In this document: piece by piece, positions 12,401 through 27,400 of the stretch
How the letters are laid out: every line of letters begins with the position of its first letter
Position numbering within the stretch: position 1 is the first letter of the stretch
Source: Amoebophrya sp. A120
Taxonomy: Eukaryota > Sar > Dinophyceae > Syndiniales > Amoebophryaceae
NCBI GenBank assembly: GCA_905178155.1
Contig: CAJINV010000018.1
Coordinates: forward strand, 378,479 to 442,478
DNA: 64,000 nt
Direction of reading: 5' to 3'
Made by a program: the position numbers and the translations under genes
The notes under the pieces: model-generated
What the model saw: the letters and a program-made list of their open reading frames with translations, nothing else
Databases searched by the model: none
What the model was told of the DNA's origin: nothing

Positions 12401-15400
12401 ATGCAGTTTTGCATGACAAAGACAACTCTGGGGAGGTGGGGACGTTTTATTTACACAGGATACTTCATCTTCCGGGTCAGTTTCATCACCGCTTCCTCGA
12501 GCAAGTAGTACTGACTCGCCAGGTAGCTCGCAAACTTTTCCGCGTACAATCGCTTCATGTGCAACGGTTGTTGATGGGACTGCTCGAAGGTTTTCTTTGC
12601 GGCCAGGAGATTGGTGTGGTCCTTTTCCGTGTCGAGAGTCACAACCAGTTCCTTGTATTCCGTTTCCATGTCGGTAAATGCTTCTTCGATTTGCTCCACT
12701 TTTTCGTCAAATTTCTTCCGCTCTTCCCGCAAACCAGTTGTCATGTCGGAAACAGCAAGGTAGTGGAGATCTAAAGACCAGTCCTTGTACAAGCAATTAT
12801 CATTGGAAACTTTGAATTGGAACTTGACTTCTTCGTCAGAAGAAGACTTTTTACCACCTTTTTCCTTTTTCCCCGCTGCGGCTTTTCTCGACGCCTGCTC
12901 GGGACCACAACTGCTCACCGGGGGTTTGTCCGCAGCGGCCGGTACGTAGTCCTCCCCATTGAACATACCGTAGGAGAAGAACTCCCGGGCAAAGGCAAGA
13001 AAGGAATGCACCCCGGAGTGCCGGGCGTAGCTGGGCGTGGCCCAGGGGAAGGCGTCCATAATCAGAGCGAACTTTTTTTGTTTGAACAGCACCGATTTTT
13101 TGTGAGTCTTTGTATATGTCGGGTGGAATTGCGGAATATTGATGTTGTTGTTCTCCGCCGTTTGCTGTTCGTGCTTGGTGAAAGCCTTCATCAGATGTTG
13201 CCGTTTCAGCTTCTGTTTCAACCGGTTCAGAAATTTCAAGGCGTGGTCAGACAGGTTCCAGGCTTGTTTTGTGCCATCCCCCGCCCGTTCCTCGGGTAAG
13301 TGGCTAAAAGCGGAGTCAAATTGCTTCGCCGGGTCATTGTTGCTTGCCGCCTCCTCGGCGTTCTGCTCTGCCGCGTCCTCCGCTTCGAACTCCATCGCCA
13401 GGCCCGCGTGCAGCTTATTTTGCGCCACAATCGCTTGTCTCTTTCGAAACTCCTCCAGCTTTTCCTCGGTCGTCAGGTTTTTCTTGATGTGCTCGAGCCA
13501 GTGGAGTTCGTCTGGGCGTCCGAACTTTGCGTGGAGCCAGTTGTACAGCTTCGCCTCCTATCCTGTGCAAAAGTATCGTACTCGTACTAATCGCATTCAT
13601 GCATGACAAATTTCTTTCTCAAGTTAAATCCGCATCACAAATTTCATTTCTCATGCTGAGGAAATTTGTCATGCGATTACTATACATTATATTCATGCGA
13701 AAAAAGAGGTAGACAGAGGGTCCCAGAGAGGTGGCCGAGAGGTAAAAAAGAGGTCGACAGAGGTAGAAAAGAGGTCGACAGAGGTGGAGAGGTGGCGCGG
13801 GACCCCGTTCGAGAGGGTCCGCGAGAGGGTGCGCGAATAAGGCCCGCAGTAAGCGCCCACCCTTAGGCGCCGCCTAAGTGGCACAGAGGGTGCAGAGAGG
13901 TCAAAAAGAGGGGGCGCGAGAGGTCGACAGAGGTGGAGAGAGGTGTTGCGAATAAGGGGCGACCTCTCGCGGACCCTCTTGGCCACCTCTCGGCCACCTC
14001 TGTCGACCTCTACCCGCGAGTATAGCCGGACTATTAGCGGGGACCCCCAAAAGAGGTCAAAAAGAGGGTCTGCGAGAGGTCTGCGAGAGGGTAAAAGCAC
14101 AAAGAAGCGGGCGCGAATCCGCATGGTAGTGCCCATATTTGGCATTGCAGGCCATTCGCGGACTTGTTTTGTTCGGCGCCTTTCCCCGCCACCCTCTCGC
14201 GCACCCTCTCGCGCACCCTCTCGCGCCACCCTCTCGCGCCACCCTCTCGCGCACCCTCCCGCGCCACCCTCTCGCGCCACCCTCTCCCGCCATGCGGCTT
14301 CTGTTCGCCCCCGGTGTTCTTTGCAGCTGCTCCCTGCGCAGAGCGCCCACAGGCGCGGGAAGCGCGCAAGTGGTCCTGCGGCTTGGCTCGGCGCAAATCG
14401 GCGGCAGGAATCCAGTATGTTTCGTTGTGCCTACTAGGCCCGTGGGGTTGTGGTCCGAGCGGCAAACAGCCTTGCCCCGGCCCAACAGCCTTGCGCTCCG
14501 GCGGCAGCCGGAGCATGGCTGGTTTATACTAGTACGATGCTTTTGCATTGCATACCTCCGTGTTGCGTTGGTATTCGGACGCCAGAGTCAAGTGCGTCTC
14601 CACAATCGTGACCCACAAGTCGTTATGGATTGCAAAAGTGACTGGGTCTAAAAGATTCCGAGATTTGTCATGCGGTTTTTCCAAGCTCCGCCAAGGCTGG
14701 AATGCAGGGATGGCATCACAGGTTCTGCAGCCCCTTGTTGGCGATGTTTATTCCGCATGAGAAATGCCCTCTAAGAATGGCCAGAAGTGGGGACCTTTTG
14801 CAAGTCATGCAACACAGATTTTTGTATGATCCGCAACACGGATGACAAATTCGAATTCTTCCAGACCCAGACACTTTTGCATTTGATAGTCGTGACTCAT
14901 CACCTCGTCCAGCTTCAAGTGAAACTGGTTGTTATCGCAAGAAAAAAGTGTTACAGTTACACACTGTATTGCAGGCATAGCAAGACAGACAAGTTCTGTC
15001 ATGCCGGATATGCATAGGAGCGTTGTTTCATAGATGTTTTCCCGTGGGATTTCCGCAATGCAAGTTCTCTCTCTCATGCAGAGAAATTTGTGTTGCTGAA
15101 TTAACAACAAAGGTGTAACTGTAACACTTTTTTCGTGTGATAGTTGTGCATGTTGGTTTATCATATGTAAAAACGTCCCCATTGCAGAGTCAAGTTGTTG
15201 GGAAGTCTGCAAGACAAAGCTCCAAGCTTTGGGAGTTATGCATGACAAGTTTTGCCTTGTAATGTAATCCTGCTGTTTCGCTAGTTCAGCAGCATCACAG
15301 ATGGAGCGTATCGTGCTGATTGTAGCATAACAAACTGCGAAACACGACTAGAAAATGCGTGTCATGGGGCTCCGCATGAGAAACATTTTTACCATGCAGA

Positions 15401-18400
15401 GTTGCATGGGGACGTTTTCACATAGGATATGGTCACCTGCCGCATCCACTCGTCATTTTCCGTGGTCGGTGGAAGTTGCTCGTTAGCGTCTGGCACTCTT
15501 CTCACCATATCCCGTCCGCTCCAGGACAACCGCGGGAGAATTTTCCGGCCCCCAATCGTCTTCCTGTTACTTCGGCGGAAGGGGGGCTGTTCGCCTTCCT
15601 CTTTTCGCTGCAGGGTTTATCAAATGTAAAAATGTCTGGGTCTGGAAGAATGCGCGATTTGTCATGCAGCTTTTCCATGACCCATGAAGCCTGGAATGCA
15701 GGACCTAGCATGACAGATTCTGTGCAGTCACTCTCATGCCTTTCCTGCATGAGAAACTCCCTCCCGACTTGGTCAAAACTGGACGACTTTTGGTAATCAT
15801 GCAACACAGATTTTTGCATGCTTCAGATATAGCATGACAAGTTGCATTCTTCCAGACCCAGACATTTTTACATTTGATAGGGTTCCGAGGTACACCACGG
15901 GGTGGTGGTCGATACCCTCATAAATATGGATTGCAAAAATGTCTGGGTCTGGAAACTTGTAATGCTAAAAGTGAATGATAGACGCACTCCAATACGCAGC
16001 TCTGCATGAGGAATTTTTTAGCTGCCATGTCTTACGTATTCCGCATGGCAAGCTGCGTTTTTGCATGACAGGTAAGAGGGCCTTTTCGTGCCAATGCAAC
16101 ACAGATTCTCGAGTCATGCCAGACAAGCATGACAAACTTGCATCCTTCCAGACCCAGACATTTTTACATTTGATAATAAACGGTTTCAAACCACTTGTAT
16201 CCTGTGCAAAAGTATCGTACTCGTACAAATCAATGCTAATGCAAGTCTTGCATTTGCAAATCTTGTTTCCAAGGCAAATCTGCATTACAAATTTTATTTC
16301 TCAAGCTGAGGAAATTTGTAATGCATTTATACGAGTACGATACTTTTGCAGTTCATAACTTGTCCTCCCCCGATTCTGGAGGCAGGTCCGCCGCATTGTA
16401 GATGCGGAACGTGCAGCCAAGATGTTTGCTCGAGGCATAAAACCTCTTCGCGGAAGCGGTCGCTTTCTCCGGATTGTTCACCATCTTTTCACACTGGACC
16501 TCAATCAGCACGTGGCGGACATCACTCCGCTGCTCCTCGGTCGTGTCCTGCGTGGCTTGTTCAAAACCTTCGTCGTCGGGCGCGACGCGCACCTGGTACG
16601 ATAGCGGGTAGAGAAATCTCCGCCGGTTCATGTCGTGCGAGCGGTGGTAAAATTTTCCTTCCGGGTCGTGGTCTTCGGTGGGGTCCAGGAACAGGGTGCG
16701 CATCTTCTTCCTCAAATTTCGCACGAACTCGTGGATGCCGAAGTGGTCATCGGAGGCTACCCGCTCAAAACTGTCGTTGTTGGTGGGCATTTCCTGCCGC
16801 TGCAGCAACTTCACCTTCGGCAGTAACTTATTCAAAAACTCCTTCTCGGTCTCGGCTGCGCTCCGCAGGATATCAAATGTAAAAATGTCTGGGTCTGGAA
16901 GAATTCATGTTTGTCATGCTTGTCTGGCATGAGTCTCAAATCTGTCATGCACGTTACCCAAGAGCTCCGTTTTTCTGTGATGCAGACGCGCAGTTTGTCA
17001 TGCAGAATAGGCAACACCTAGGAGCTCAGAAACTTGTCATGCTGAGCCAGCATTTGTAGCCTCCTTCTGATATGCCACACAGCATCACAAGTTTCCAGAC
17101 CCAGACATTTTTACATTTGATACAGGATTTTCGCGAGCAATTTCCGCTGATCCTCGAAGTACTGGCATCCTGAGTAAAAACGTACCCACACCAGAGTTGT
17201 AATGCAGATTTGCAAAGACAGGAAGACTTGTAATGCGCATCCGCATGAGTGCCATTTCTTATCGTGTTTTGGAATTTGTGATGCTGTGAACAGGATGAGG
17301 AGGCGGATTTGTTATGCGGCTTCCCTTGCTAAACTGCACTACAAGAATACAGCCTGCAACTTGTCATGCGTGACTCACAAAACTCCTAGGTTTGTGTTGC
17401 AAAATCCTCATCCTGACTCTGGTGTGGGTACGTTTTTACTCAGGATAACTCGGGACGGGAATAGGGATTCGGGCCTTTCTGCTTGTCATGCTTGTCCGTT
17501 ATCGCTCCGGGGAGATTTGCCACACTCATCCTTTCCGTCGTTTCCAAATCCGACGCGGCGGCAATCCACTCCAGCAAATGCAACCTGGTCTCTGGCAACA
17601 GTGCCTGCTCCGCTTCCTCGACAATGGCCGCCTGGTGCTCCGAGTAAAAAGTGCCCTCCGTCGGCTCGTTCTTTTCCGCCTTCTCTTGCGGCTTCTCGTT
17701 CATCTTCTGCGTGTCGAAAATCGGTCGGTAGGTGTAGGCCCAGGGCCCGGTGGTTTCCAGCGCTTGCTCGGTATGGATCGACGCCGTGACGTCATTCGCG
17801 TTGAACTCACTCGAGGGGTAGTTAACATGCTCCATCGTGGTCAGGCCCGGGTAGTGCCACGGGAACCGCCGGTAGCTGTTATCAAAAGGAAAAATTCCCC
17901 CTCCCCATACCGAAGTGGAAATCTGTGATGCGGAATTTGTGTACACAAATCGGCTTTGTCTTGCAGTAGAGGACTGCAGGCAGATCCAAAACCGGAGTAG
18001 GGGCATTTTGGTGTAGGCGCCTAGCAAAGCAGGCATATCCTCCGTGGGCCATATAGCATTACAAATTGCCTGCAGGACGCGGCGAGGTTTTTGCATTTGC
18101 CTTCTTGCAAAACAGAGACGATTTGTGGTCTCAAATCAGCATCACAAATTTTCAAAAGTATCCCGGTTTGGTATGGGGAGGGGGGATTTTTCCTCACAAT
18201 AGCTGTCCGGATGGGGCTGCACCGAGATGTCCCGCGCGTACCGTGTATGCATTGCAAATATGTCTGGGTCTGGAAGAGTGCGCGATTTGTCATGCAGTTT
18301 TTCCATGATGTATGAGGCCTGGAATGCAGGACCTAGCATGACAGATGCTGTGCGATCCCTATCATGCCTATCCTGCATGAGAAACTCCCTCCCAACTTGT

Positions 18401-21400
18401 TCAAAAGTGGACGACTTTTGGTAATCATGCAACACAGATTTGTGCATGATTCAGATTTACTAGCATGACAAGTTGCATCCTTGCAGACCCAGACATATTT
18501 GCAATGCATACCGTGCGCGAAGCAGGTGGGCGGCGATCCGCGGGTTCAGCAAGATCGTGGTCTCGTTGTCCGGGTCGGGCGTCAACTTCGCCCTTTTCGC
18601 CGCTTCAGCAGCCTCCTCCGCTTCCGCTTCCGGGGTTGAAGAACTAGAAGCTCCTGCGGCACCAACTGGTGCAGATCCACCTCCGCCAGATGATGGCGTC
18701 GCAACAATCGGCTTCGGAGTCAGCTGCGCCTCGTAGTACCCCCGGATGCACTTAGGCTTCCAGCAACCGGTAGGCAGGTCGTAGCCGCCGTCTTTGCGCA
18801 GCCTCCCTCCCAACACCGGCAGTCTCTTCGCCTTCATCGTGCTCAACCGCTGCGCGGGGATGCCAGAAGGATTCTGTGTGGGGGCTCCAGGGGGTACCTC
18901 CCCGCGGTCCGGGGGGTTGACCGCCTTACAGTTCGTCGCGTACATAATGCCGGGGTATCCTGAGTAAAAACGTACCCAGACGACCAGAGTTGTAATGCAG
19001 ATTTGCAAAGACAGGAAGACTTGTAATGCGCATCCCCATGAGAGCCATTTTCAATCGTGTTTTGGAATTTGTGACGCTGTGAACAGGATGAGCAGGTGAA
19101 TCTGTGATGCGGCTGCACTTGCTAACCTGCACTACACAGCATAGCGCAACTTGTCATGCGTGACTCACAAAACTCCTAGGTTTGTGTTGCAAAATCCTCA
19201 TCCTGACTCTGGTGTGGGTACGTTTTTACTCAGGATATGGGGGTCAAGTGATTCACTCTGTTCGCTCCCCCCATCGTGGCGTACTCGTACGTTTCAAAAG
19301 AGCACGGCCTTTCGTACAGACAGAACGAATTCGTGTCGTTCTCCGGATTGATACTATCACCTCCGCTAGAGCTCGTGGTCGAGCTAGTATCCGTATCAAA
19401 TGTAAAAATGTCTGGGTCTGGAACTTTGCGCGACTTGTCATGCAGGTTTTCCATGACCCATATGATCTGTAACGGAGGACCTAGCATGACAGATTCCGTG
19501 AGATCACTATCATGCCTATCCCGCATGAGAAACTGCCTCTCAACTTGATCAAAAGTGGGCAGCATTCGGTAATCATGCAACACAGGTTTTTGATTTTGCG
19601 TGATTCAGATTTAGCATGACAAGTTCCAACCTTCCAGACCAAGACATTTTTGCATTTGATAATCCGCGCGGCAAAACCGGTCCCAAATCAGAGACTGCAA
19701 CTCTTTATCCTGTGCAAAAGCATGGCACTCGTAGTAATTGCAGTCATGCATAATTACAAGTTTTTTTCTCAAGTTAAATCCGCATTACAAATTTTATTTC
19801 TCATGCTGAGAAAATTTGTAATGCATTTATACGAGTACGATACTTTTGCACTCCATACTCTTCCAGCTCCTGCGTCGCGACGGTGAGTTCGTCGGACACG
19901 ATCCCGGCCCGGGGAAGCACTTCGTTCGACAGGGCTTTGCTGTCCTCGAAATCTTGTCGCAAATTTGCCCGGATCTCCCTCACCCGCGCGATCTTTTCCG
20001 CCTGCTTCTGGCTTTCGGTCTTCGCCGGGTCTGCGGGCAAATCCTCTTCCGGGATCCAGAGATCGAAGTCCGGCGTTGTAGAACTCTCCTGCATCTGCAC
20101 CTCGACGTATTTGTTGCCAAACAGCGGGTATCAACTGTAAAAATGTCTGGGTCTGAAAGATTGCCAGGTTTGTCATGCATATTTCTCATGATCCACGATG
20201 CCTGTAATGCATGGCCTAGCATCACAGACTTCTAGAGGGCTTCCTGATGCACCTTTCGCATGAGAAATGCCCTGTCCGTGTAGCACAAACCGGACCCCTC
20301 TTTCTGGTCATGCAATACAAATTTTTTTAGAGTCCAAAATCAGCATGACAAGTTGCATTCTTCCAGACCCAGACATTTTTACATTTGATAGCGGATTGAG
20401 ATCTTTCACGACGGGCGGCGACGCAGCACCCGGCTTGGGCGTCGGGGGGTCGTCCAGAAACTCCGTCTCGCGAATATGACCTGCTCAGGTGTTACAATCT
20501 CAAACGTTACAATAGAATATCGAAATCTGTGATGCAAGAGGTGCATTTATTATGTAGCCAACTCTCATGGCATTGCGCATGACAAGTTCCGGAGTTGTTC
20601 CAAACCGCACTACAATCTGGCGAAATTTGTATTGCGGAAAGTGGAATGCTGTCCGAGTCTGTCATGCTCGTCATGCAACACAAAATCCAAACTCTATTGT
20701 AACGTTTGAGATTGTAACATTTGAGCAGGTCATAGCGAATTCCGCGCTGCACGGGACACTGTTCGCGATCGGACAAGTCCTGCTTCTTCGCCACCGCCGG
20801 CATCTCGGTCAAGTGTTCCGGTACGCGAAACACTTCGCTCATCAACTTCCTGTGGATCGCGTTGGGGTAGCCACGTAACACCTCCTTCCGCAACTCGCTG
20901 TGCGTTTTGAAGTTTGGATCTAGTTTTTCTTTTTGCGCGCTCTCTTCCTCATTTTCGGAGTCAGAATACCCTTCGGAATACTCATCCTGATCCTTTTCCG
21001 TCGGTTCAGTAAACTGATCCTCGGGAGCGGCACCGCTTATTTCATCGCTCCCGTCGGCGCCTGGCAGCTGATGATCCGTTTGCATTTTCGTGACCCGTAG
21101 ATTTTCATCGCTGTATTCCTTCGCTTGGGAGAATAAATCTCCTTCCAGAAATATCAAATGCAAAAGTGTCTGGGTCTGGAAGAGTCCAAGATTTGTGATG
21201 CAGGTTTTCCATGACCCATGCGGTCTGGAATGCGAGACCTAGCAAGACAGATTCTTTGAGGTCCCTATCATACCTTTCCTGCATGAGAAACTCCATCTCA
21301 ACTTGGTCAAAAGCGGACAGCTTTAGGGACTCACGCAACACAGATTTTTGCATCATTCAGATTTAGCATGACAGGTTCTAATCTTCCAGACCCAGACATT

Positions 21401-24400
21401 TTTCCATAGGATAAGAAACAGGCCTCGTTGCCGGATCTCAAAGTACCGCTTGTCGTGCGAGTCTAGAGACTCGTACGGTGTGGACCGCTGGACGGTTGCG
21501 AACAAAGGTGCCACCGGGCTCCACATGCGGTCAGTAAACTGCTTGCGCCATTCGAACCGCTTGAAGGGAGAGAGTATCAACTGCAAAAATGTCTAGGTCT
21601 GGAAACTTGTGATGCAAGTCCGTGAACAATAAGTGCTCTGTACAGCGCCGCCAAGCATGACAAGTTTTCTCGTGCTTCTGTGATGCGTATTTCGCATGAG
21701 AAAGTGCGCTTTTATTGCATGACAGGCAAGAGGACCTCTTGGTGGCCGCGCAATACAGAGTGCAGAGTCATGCCAGACTAGCATGACAATCTTCCAGACC
21801 CAGACATTTTTGCATTTGATAGAGAGAAAGATGCCCGGCCGCAGACCGATGGAACGGATTAGGGAGACCGGCGGGTTCGGACCCAAGACCCGGTCGTTCT
21901 CGCCCAGCAAGACCGGCGCGTGGAGCTCGAAGGGGATTTCCCCGAGTTCCATCTCGTCATCCACGGTGACCTCCGCTTCTTTCCGTCCATTTTTCTTCTT
22001 AAATTGCACCTTCCCGGGCACGCAATAGGTCGGCCTCTGTCCATTGATCTGCTTTCGCATCTTTTCCGCGAACTGCTCAACCGTTTCCCGACCGCACGCG
22101 GCATTCCTGTCATTGCACCCGTCATCACCAAACTGGTCCTGGTCGAGGGATATCAAATGCAAAAGCATCTTACTTCTAGTAGAAATCGCATGACAAATCC
22201 CCTCAGCATGAAAAATGGGATTTGTAATGCGGATTTAGGTTAAGAAGGAGATTTGTAATGCATGACTGCGATTACTACGAGTACGATACTTTTGCTGAGC
22301 ATAATGGACCTTGCGCGGGAAAAAAACGCTCCCGTTACAGCGCGGAAACCGGAGCGCATGCCTATCCTATGTAAAAACGTCGCCACCTCCCCATAGTTGT
22401 AATGCAAATCTGCATGCTGAGAATGTTTCTCATGCGGAGCGCCATGAGAAGTATTTTCGAAGCGTGTTTCGGATTTTGTAATGCTCCAATCAGCATGACA
22501 TACTAGATCTGTGATGCTGCTTGACTAACTCAAACATGACTACACTACGGGTCCAAACTTGTCATGCAAAACAGCCAAAGCTTGTGGATTTGTCTAGCCG
22601 ATTCCCCATCTTGACTACGCTGTGGGGACGTTTTTACACAGGATAATACCCCGGGAGATAGAGTTGGCCGCAGAGGAGAGAAGACCACCGGAGCCTGCTC
22701 CAGAACCACTTTGCTCGTGCGTGTCGAACCGGTCCAGTCCGTAAGTCTCCGAGCTGGTTACCTCACACAGACCCGTGTTCCGAAGCGCTTTTTCCAGCGC
22801 GAGGGACAACACAGAAACGTCCTTGCCAATGATCGACTCGTACACCAAATTCTTCAAAATTTCCTCCTGGCTCACACCGTGCGACAGCACGACCGGTTTA
22901 TTTGGAGAACCCTGTCCGGCCTGGGCCTTTCTCCTGTCGTCTGCAGTAGAACCATTATCGACGCTATCCAGGGAAAAACACCATCACAATCACGCTTAGC
23001 TGGTTTTGCATCACAAATTTGTCTCGCATGTTGACAAACTTTTCTTGTATTGCAAAAACATAAAAGGAAATCCCGTATAAATCTTGAATGTGATGCATTT
23101 TTGCGCATGACAAAATTTTTTGTATTGCAAAAACGTGCAATAGTGAAGATTGTGATGGTGTTTTTTTCTTGAATATACGCTGATCAAGTCTTTCAACTGC
23201 TTCACCAAGTCGACACTCTCGTATGCACTGCAGATATGTCTGAGTCTGGAAGGTTGCAAGGTTCTTCTTCTTTGTCATGCAGGTTTCGCATGACCCAGAA
23301 GAATTGGAGTGCGAGGTCTAGCATCACAAGCTTTGCGCAGGCTCCTCGATGCCTATTCTGCATGAGAAATATGCTCTACTTCGGGCAAGAACTTAAAGTG
23401 GGCAGTTGTTTTGCTGGTCCTGCAAGACAGATTTTTGCGTCGATCAGACACAGCATGACAAACTCGGTTTCTTCCAAACCACGACATATTTGCATTTGAT
23501 ATCTCACTATACGTGTCAATCACCGCGTCTAGCCACTGCCGTTTCCGGATCCGATTCAAAACCGCTTCTTTCGGCAACAGCAAGTTCTGGACGTTTCGCT
23601 GGTAACTCACCTCGAGCGAGTTGCCGCTCTCACTGTACTATGGATTGCAAAAGTATCGCATTCGTACTAATCGCATTTATGCATTACAAATTTCTCTCTC
23701 AAGTCAAATCCGCATTACAAATATTATTTCTCATGCTGAGGAAATTATTTGTCATGCGTTTTATGCTAGTGCGATGCTTTTGCACTGCATATGTACCCCA
23801 TCTGCCCCGTGTTCGCCGCGATGTTTCTTTTCACGAACGCTTGCGGCTGCGCAAAGTGGAAAAACTCCACCATCTGTTCGTTCAATTCCTGGTTCCCCGT
23901 GGTCAGTAAGTCATACGTTTTCTTCAACTTCAGCTTCGCAAAATTCATCACACGCTCGCCGTACACATACTCGCGGAAAACTTGGTCGACGTAGGGGTAC
24001 GCGGTGGCCGCATCGACCTCGGTGGAAAATTCCTTCAGCTTCCCCGCTTCCCTGTACACATCCGGCCGGTCATTGAAGACTTTGAAGGAGTTATGCAAGA
24101 AAAAAACTGTGTAAGTGTAAGTCTGTCAGGCAAAGCATGCAACACTGTTACACTTGTCATGCTAGCCAGCCATGAAGTCCTATTGCGCAGATCTTTATTT
24201 CCAGTAGTAATTCTGCATGACAGGATCATTTCTGTGTCATGCAGAACAAATTTGTCATGTGGTCACCCGAAGACACCTACTTACACTAACACAGTTTTTT
24301 TCGTTCCATAGGAGTGCACTTTTTCCGACGAAGCAGTTTTAGCTTGCTTGCTCATCATGTGTGCCTGCAGAAAGTTCGGATCCTCAACCAGATTGAAAGT

Positions 24401-27400
24401 TCCCAACTTCCCCAACCCCGCTACCGGCTGGTCATCCAAACCCAGCTGCACGATCGGCCACCCCTTGGCCAAATCGTACGGCCGTTTTTCCGGTCGGGAT
24501 CCCTGCACTCGCCGGACACACAACGGCCAGTCGCGTTTGTACGTCATGCGGCCCGTGAGCAACACCCGGATGAAGTCGCGATCCCAGAAGAACTGCAGGT
24601 GGTTTTCCAAGTATTTCAGCTGCGTCTTGGAGGCTTTCTCGTTTTTCGGCCAGATAAATTCGGAGTGTTTCGTCTTCGCCTTTCTATTCGGGTCGCGCAG
24701 CACCTTGTTCCAGTAGTGCCGCATCGGATCGGGGTGCATGTAGTGGAGTAAAAACTGGTCTTCCAAGGCCTTGTAGTGTTCGCGCTGCTTCTCCGACTCG
24801 TTTTCAAAGTCCTTGACACCCTCGGCGGCTTCCTCGTCAGGATCTTCCATGTCGATTATCCTATGTAAAAACGTCCCCACGACCCCATAGCTGTAATGCA
24901 AATCTGCATGCTCAAAATATTTCCCATGCGGAGCCCCATGAGAGCCGTTTTCTAGTCGCGTTTCGTAACTCATCATGCTCCAATCCGCATGATATGCCCG
25001 ACCTGTGATGCTGCTGAACTACCCAAACAGCATCACACTACGAGGCCAAACTTGTCATGCGCGACAGGCAAAACTTGTTGATTTGTCTAGCAGATTTCCC
25101 ATTTTGGCGATGCGGGTGGGGACGTTTTTCGAAGCGATATCGATGTCTTCTTCCTCTACAACTTTATTCGGATCCTGCTGCTGCTCTGGCTCCTCTATCG
25201 TGTGCAAAAGTATCGTACTCGTACTGATTGCAATCTTGCATGACAAACTTACCTCTTTACCTGAATCAGCATTACAAATTCCATTTTTCTTTCTGATGAG
25301 ATTTGTATTGCAATTTGTACTAATACGATACTTTTGCAATGCATATCCTCGGAGTCATGGTCCTGTTCCTCCAACGCCTGGCTTTCCTTATGAAATGTAA
25401 AAGTGTCTGGGTCTGGAAGAATGCAGGAGTTTGGTTGGTTGGTTGGATAGCGCCTGTCGCCGGTGCAGGTCCCGCCCTCCATCGATTGCGATCCGGAGTA
25501 GCCGGAACACAAGGCCCTAGTTTGTCATGCAGATTTTGCATGACCCATGAGGTCTGTGATGCATGCCCTAGCATCAGAGATTTCGCGAGGGCTTTCTGAT
25601 GCTCATACCGCATGAGAAATGCCCTCTCCGCGTAGCACAAATTACACCTCTTTATGCTGTTCATGCAATACAGATTTTATGTAGATTCCAAAAGTAGCAT
25701 CACAAGTTGTATCCTTCCAGATCCAGACATTTTTGCAATCCATATTCCTCCGTGACCGTCAATTGGTGCCCCACCCCTTGCAACGCCCCGTCGGCCACTT
25801 CTACCTGAACCGCTCGCGGTTTTGACTTTGCCGCTCCACTTGTAGCGGACGCTAGTAATTTCTGGCTTGCCTGCTGTGCTGTGCCCATGCTCATCTTCGT
25901 CGCCGCCTTAGCCGCCTTCGACAATCGCCCGAGCCGGCTCTTCTGGTAGTAATCGGCGAGCGTCAAGCGCAAATCCTTGCTCTCGGTTACTTCTCGCCCG
26001 TTCGCGTCGGTAAAGGTGATGTCGTCCTTGACATCTTCCGGCGTCATCAAAGTCTGAACGGGGTCAACGATCAAGAAGCGGCTATCAAATGCAAAAATGT
26101 CTGGGTCTGGAACCTTGTGATGCTGTGTGGCGTATCATGAGGAGGCGACAATTGCTGAGGAGGCGACAATTGCTGGCTCAGCATGACAAGTTTCTGAGCT
26201 TCTAGGTGTTGCCGATTCTGCATGACAAACTACGTTTGTGCATGACAGAAAAGTGGGGCTCTTTGGTAATATGCATGACAGATTTAAGAGTCATGCCAGA
26301 CAAGCATGACAAACTTGCATTCTTCCAGACCCAGACATTTTTACATTTGATAGCTCCGGCCCTGCGATAATCCGGCTTTCGTGGCCCACTCCCCGTATTT
26401 GCCCGGGGCGGTTTCTAAAACCTCGATGAGGAACATATTCTTCACGGATTTCTTGCTCCCGAATTTCACCATGTATCCTCTGTAAAAACGTCCCCACCCC
26501 AGAGTTGTCATGCAGAATTACAATCACAGGAAAACTTGTAATGCGCATTTCCATGAGACGCATTTTCAATCGTCTTATGCAATTTGTGATGCTGTAAACA
26601 GGATACCAGGATGGATTTGTGATGCTGTTGTCCTTGCTAACCCGCCTCATTACAGTACCGAGAAAAACTTGTCATGCGTGACTCCCAAAACTTGACTCTG
26701 GGGTGGGGACGTCTTTACACAGGATACCATGCCCTCGATGTTCGGTTCGTCCCTGAGGTCTACGGCACCGGAGGCTATCAAAAGGAAAAATCCTCCCTCC
26801 CCATATCGCAACGAAATTTCTGCTGCTGGATTTGGATACACAAATCAGATTTGTGTTGCAGAAAGGCATTGCGACCAGATCCCCAGGCTAGGTGGGGGCT
26901 TATGGGTCTAGTTGCACAGCATGGCAAACGGCCCCCCTTTAGGCGCAACAGCATGCTAAATCGCTTCCATAATGGCGCGCGAGCCTCTGCACTTGTCTGC
27001 TTGCAAGACAGACGGGATTTGTGACCTCAAATCAGCAACACAAATTTTCGGAAACATACCTTTTCGATATCGGGAGGGGGGATTTTTCCTTACGATAGAG
27101 GCGTCGTTGTTACCACCATGAAGATCTGCTGTGGGCGCAGAACCTGCAGCACCACCGGCTACTTGCGCAGGTGGTAGTTCTTCTTCCATGTTCCCTTTTG
27201 CTTCCACGGTGACGAACCGCCACCGCTTGATTCCCAGCTATCAAATGCAAAAATGTCTGGGTCTGGCAGAATGCAACTTGTCATGCTAAATCTGTTGAAG
27301 CAGGCAAAAAACTGTGTTGCATGATTGCCAAAAGTTGTAAACTGTTGACCTAATCGAGAGGCAGTTTCTCATGCAGGAGAAGCATGAGAGAGATCGCACA

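Larger units (their letters stand above)
13559..14554. mobile_element. Introner-like element, family B, with nested insertion
   Basis: 996 bp in all; exact duplication CCTCC. The ordinary 150-bp element is split after ATGCGATTA by a repeat-rich insertion. Confidence 0.88.

Noticed and set aside
25431-25520. Possible tRNA or small RNA in the passenger segment
   Set aside because: No acceptor stem or T-loop consensus could be fitted.
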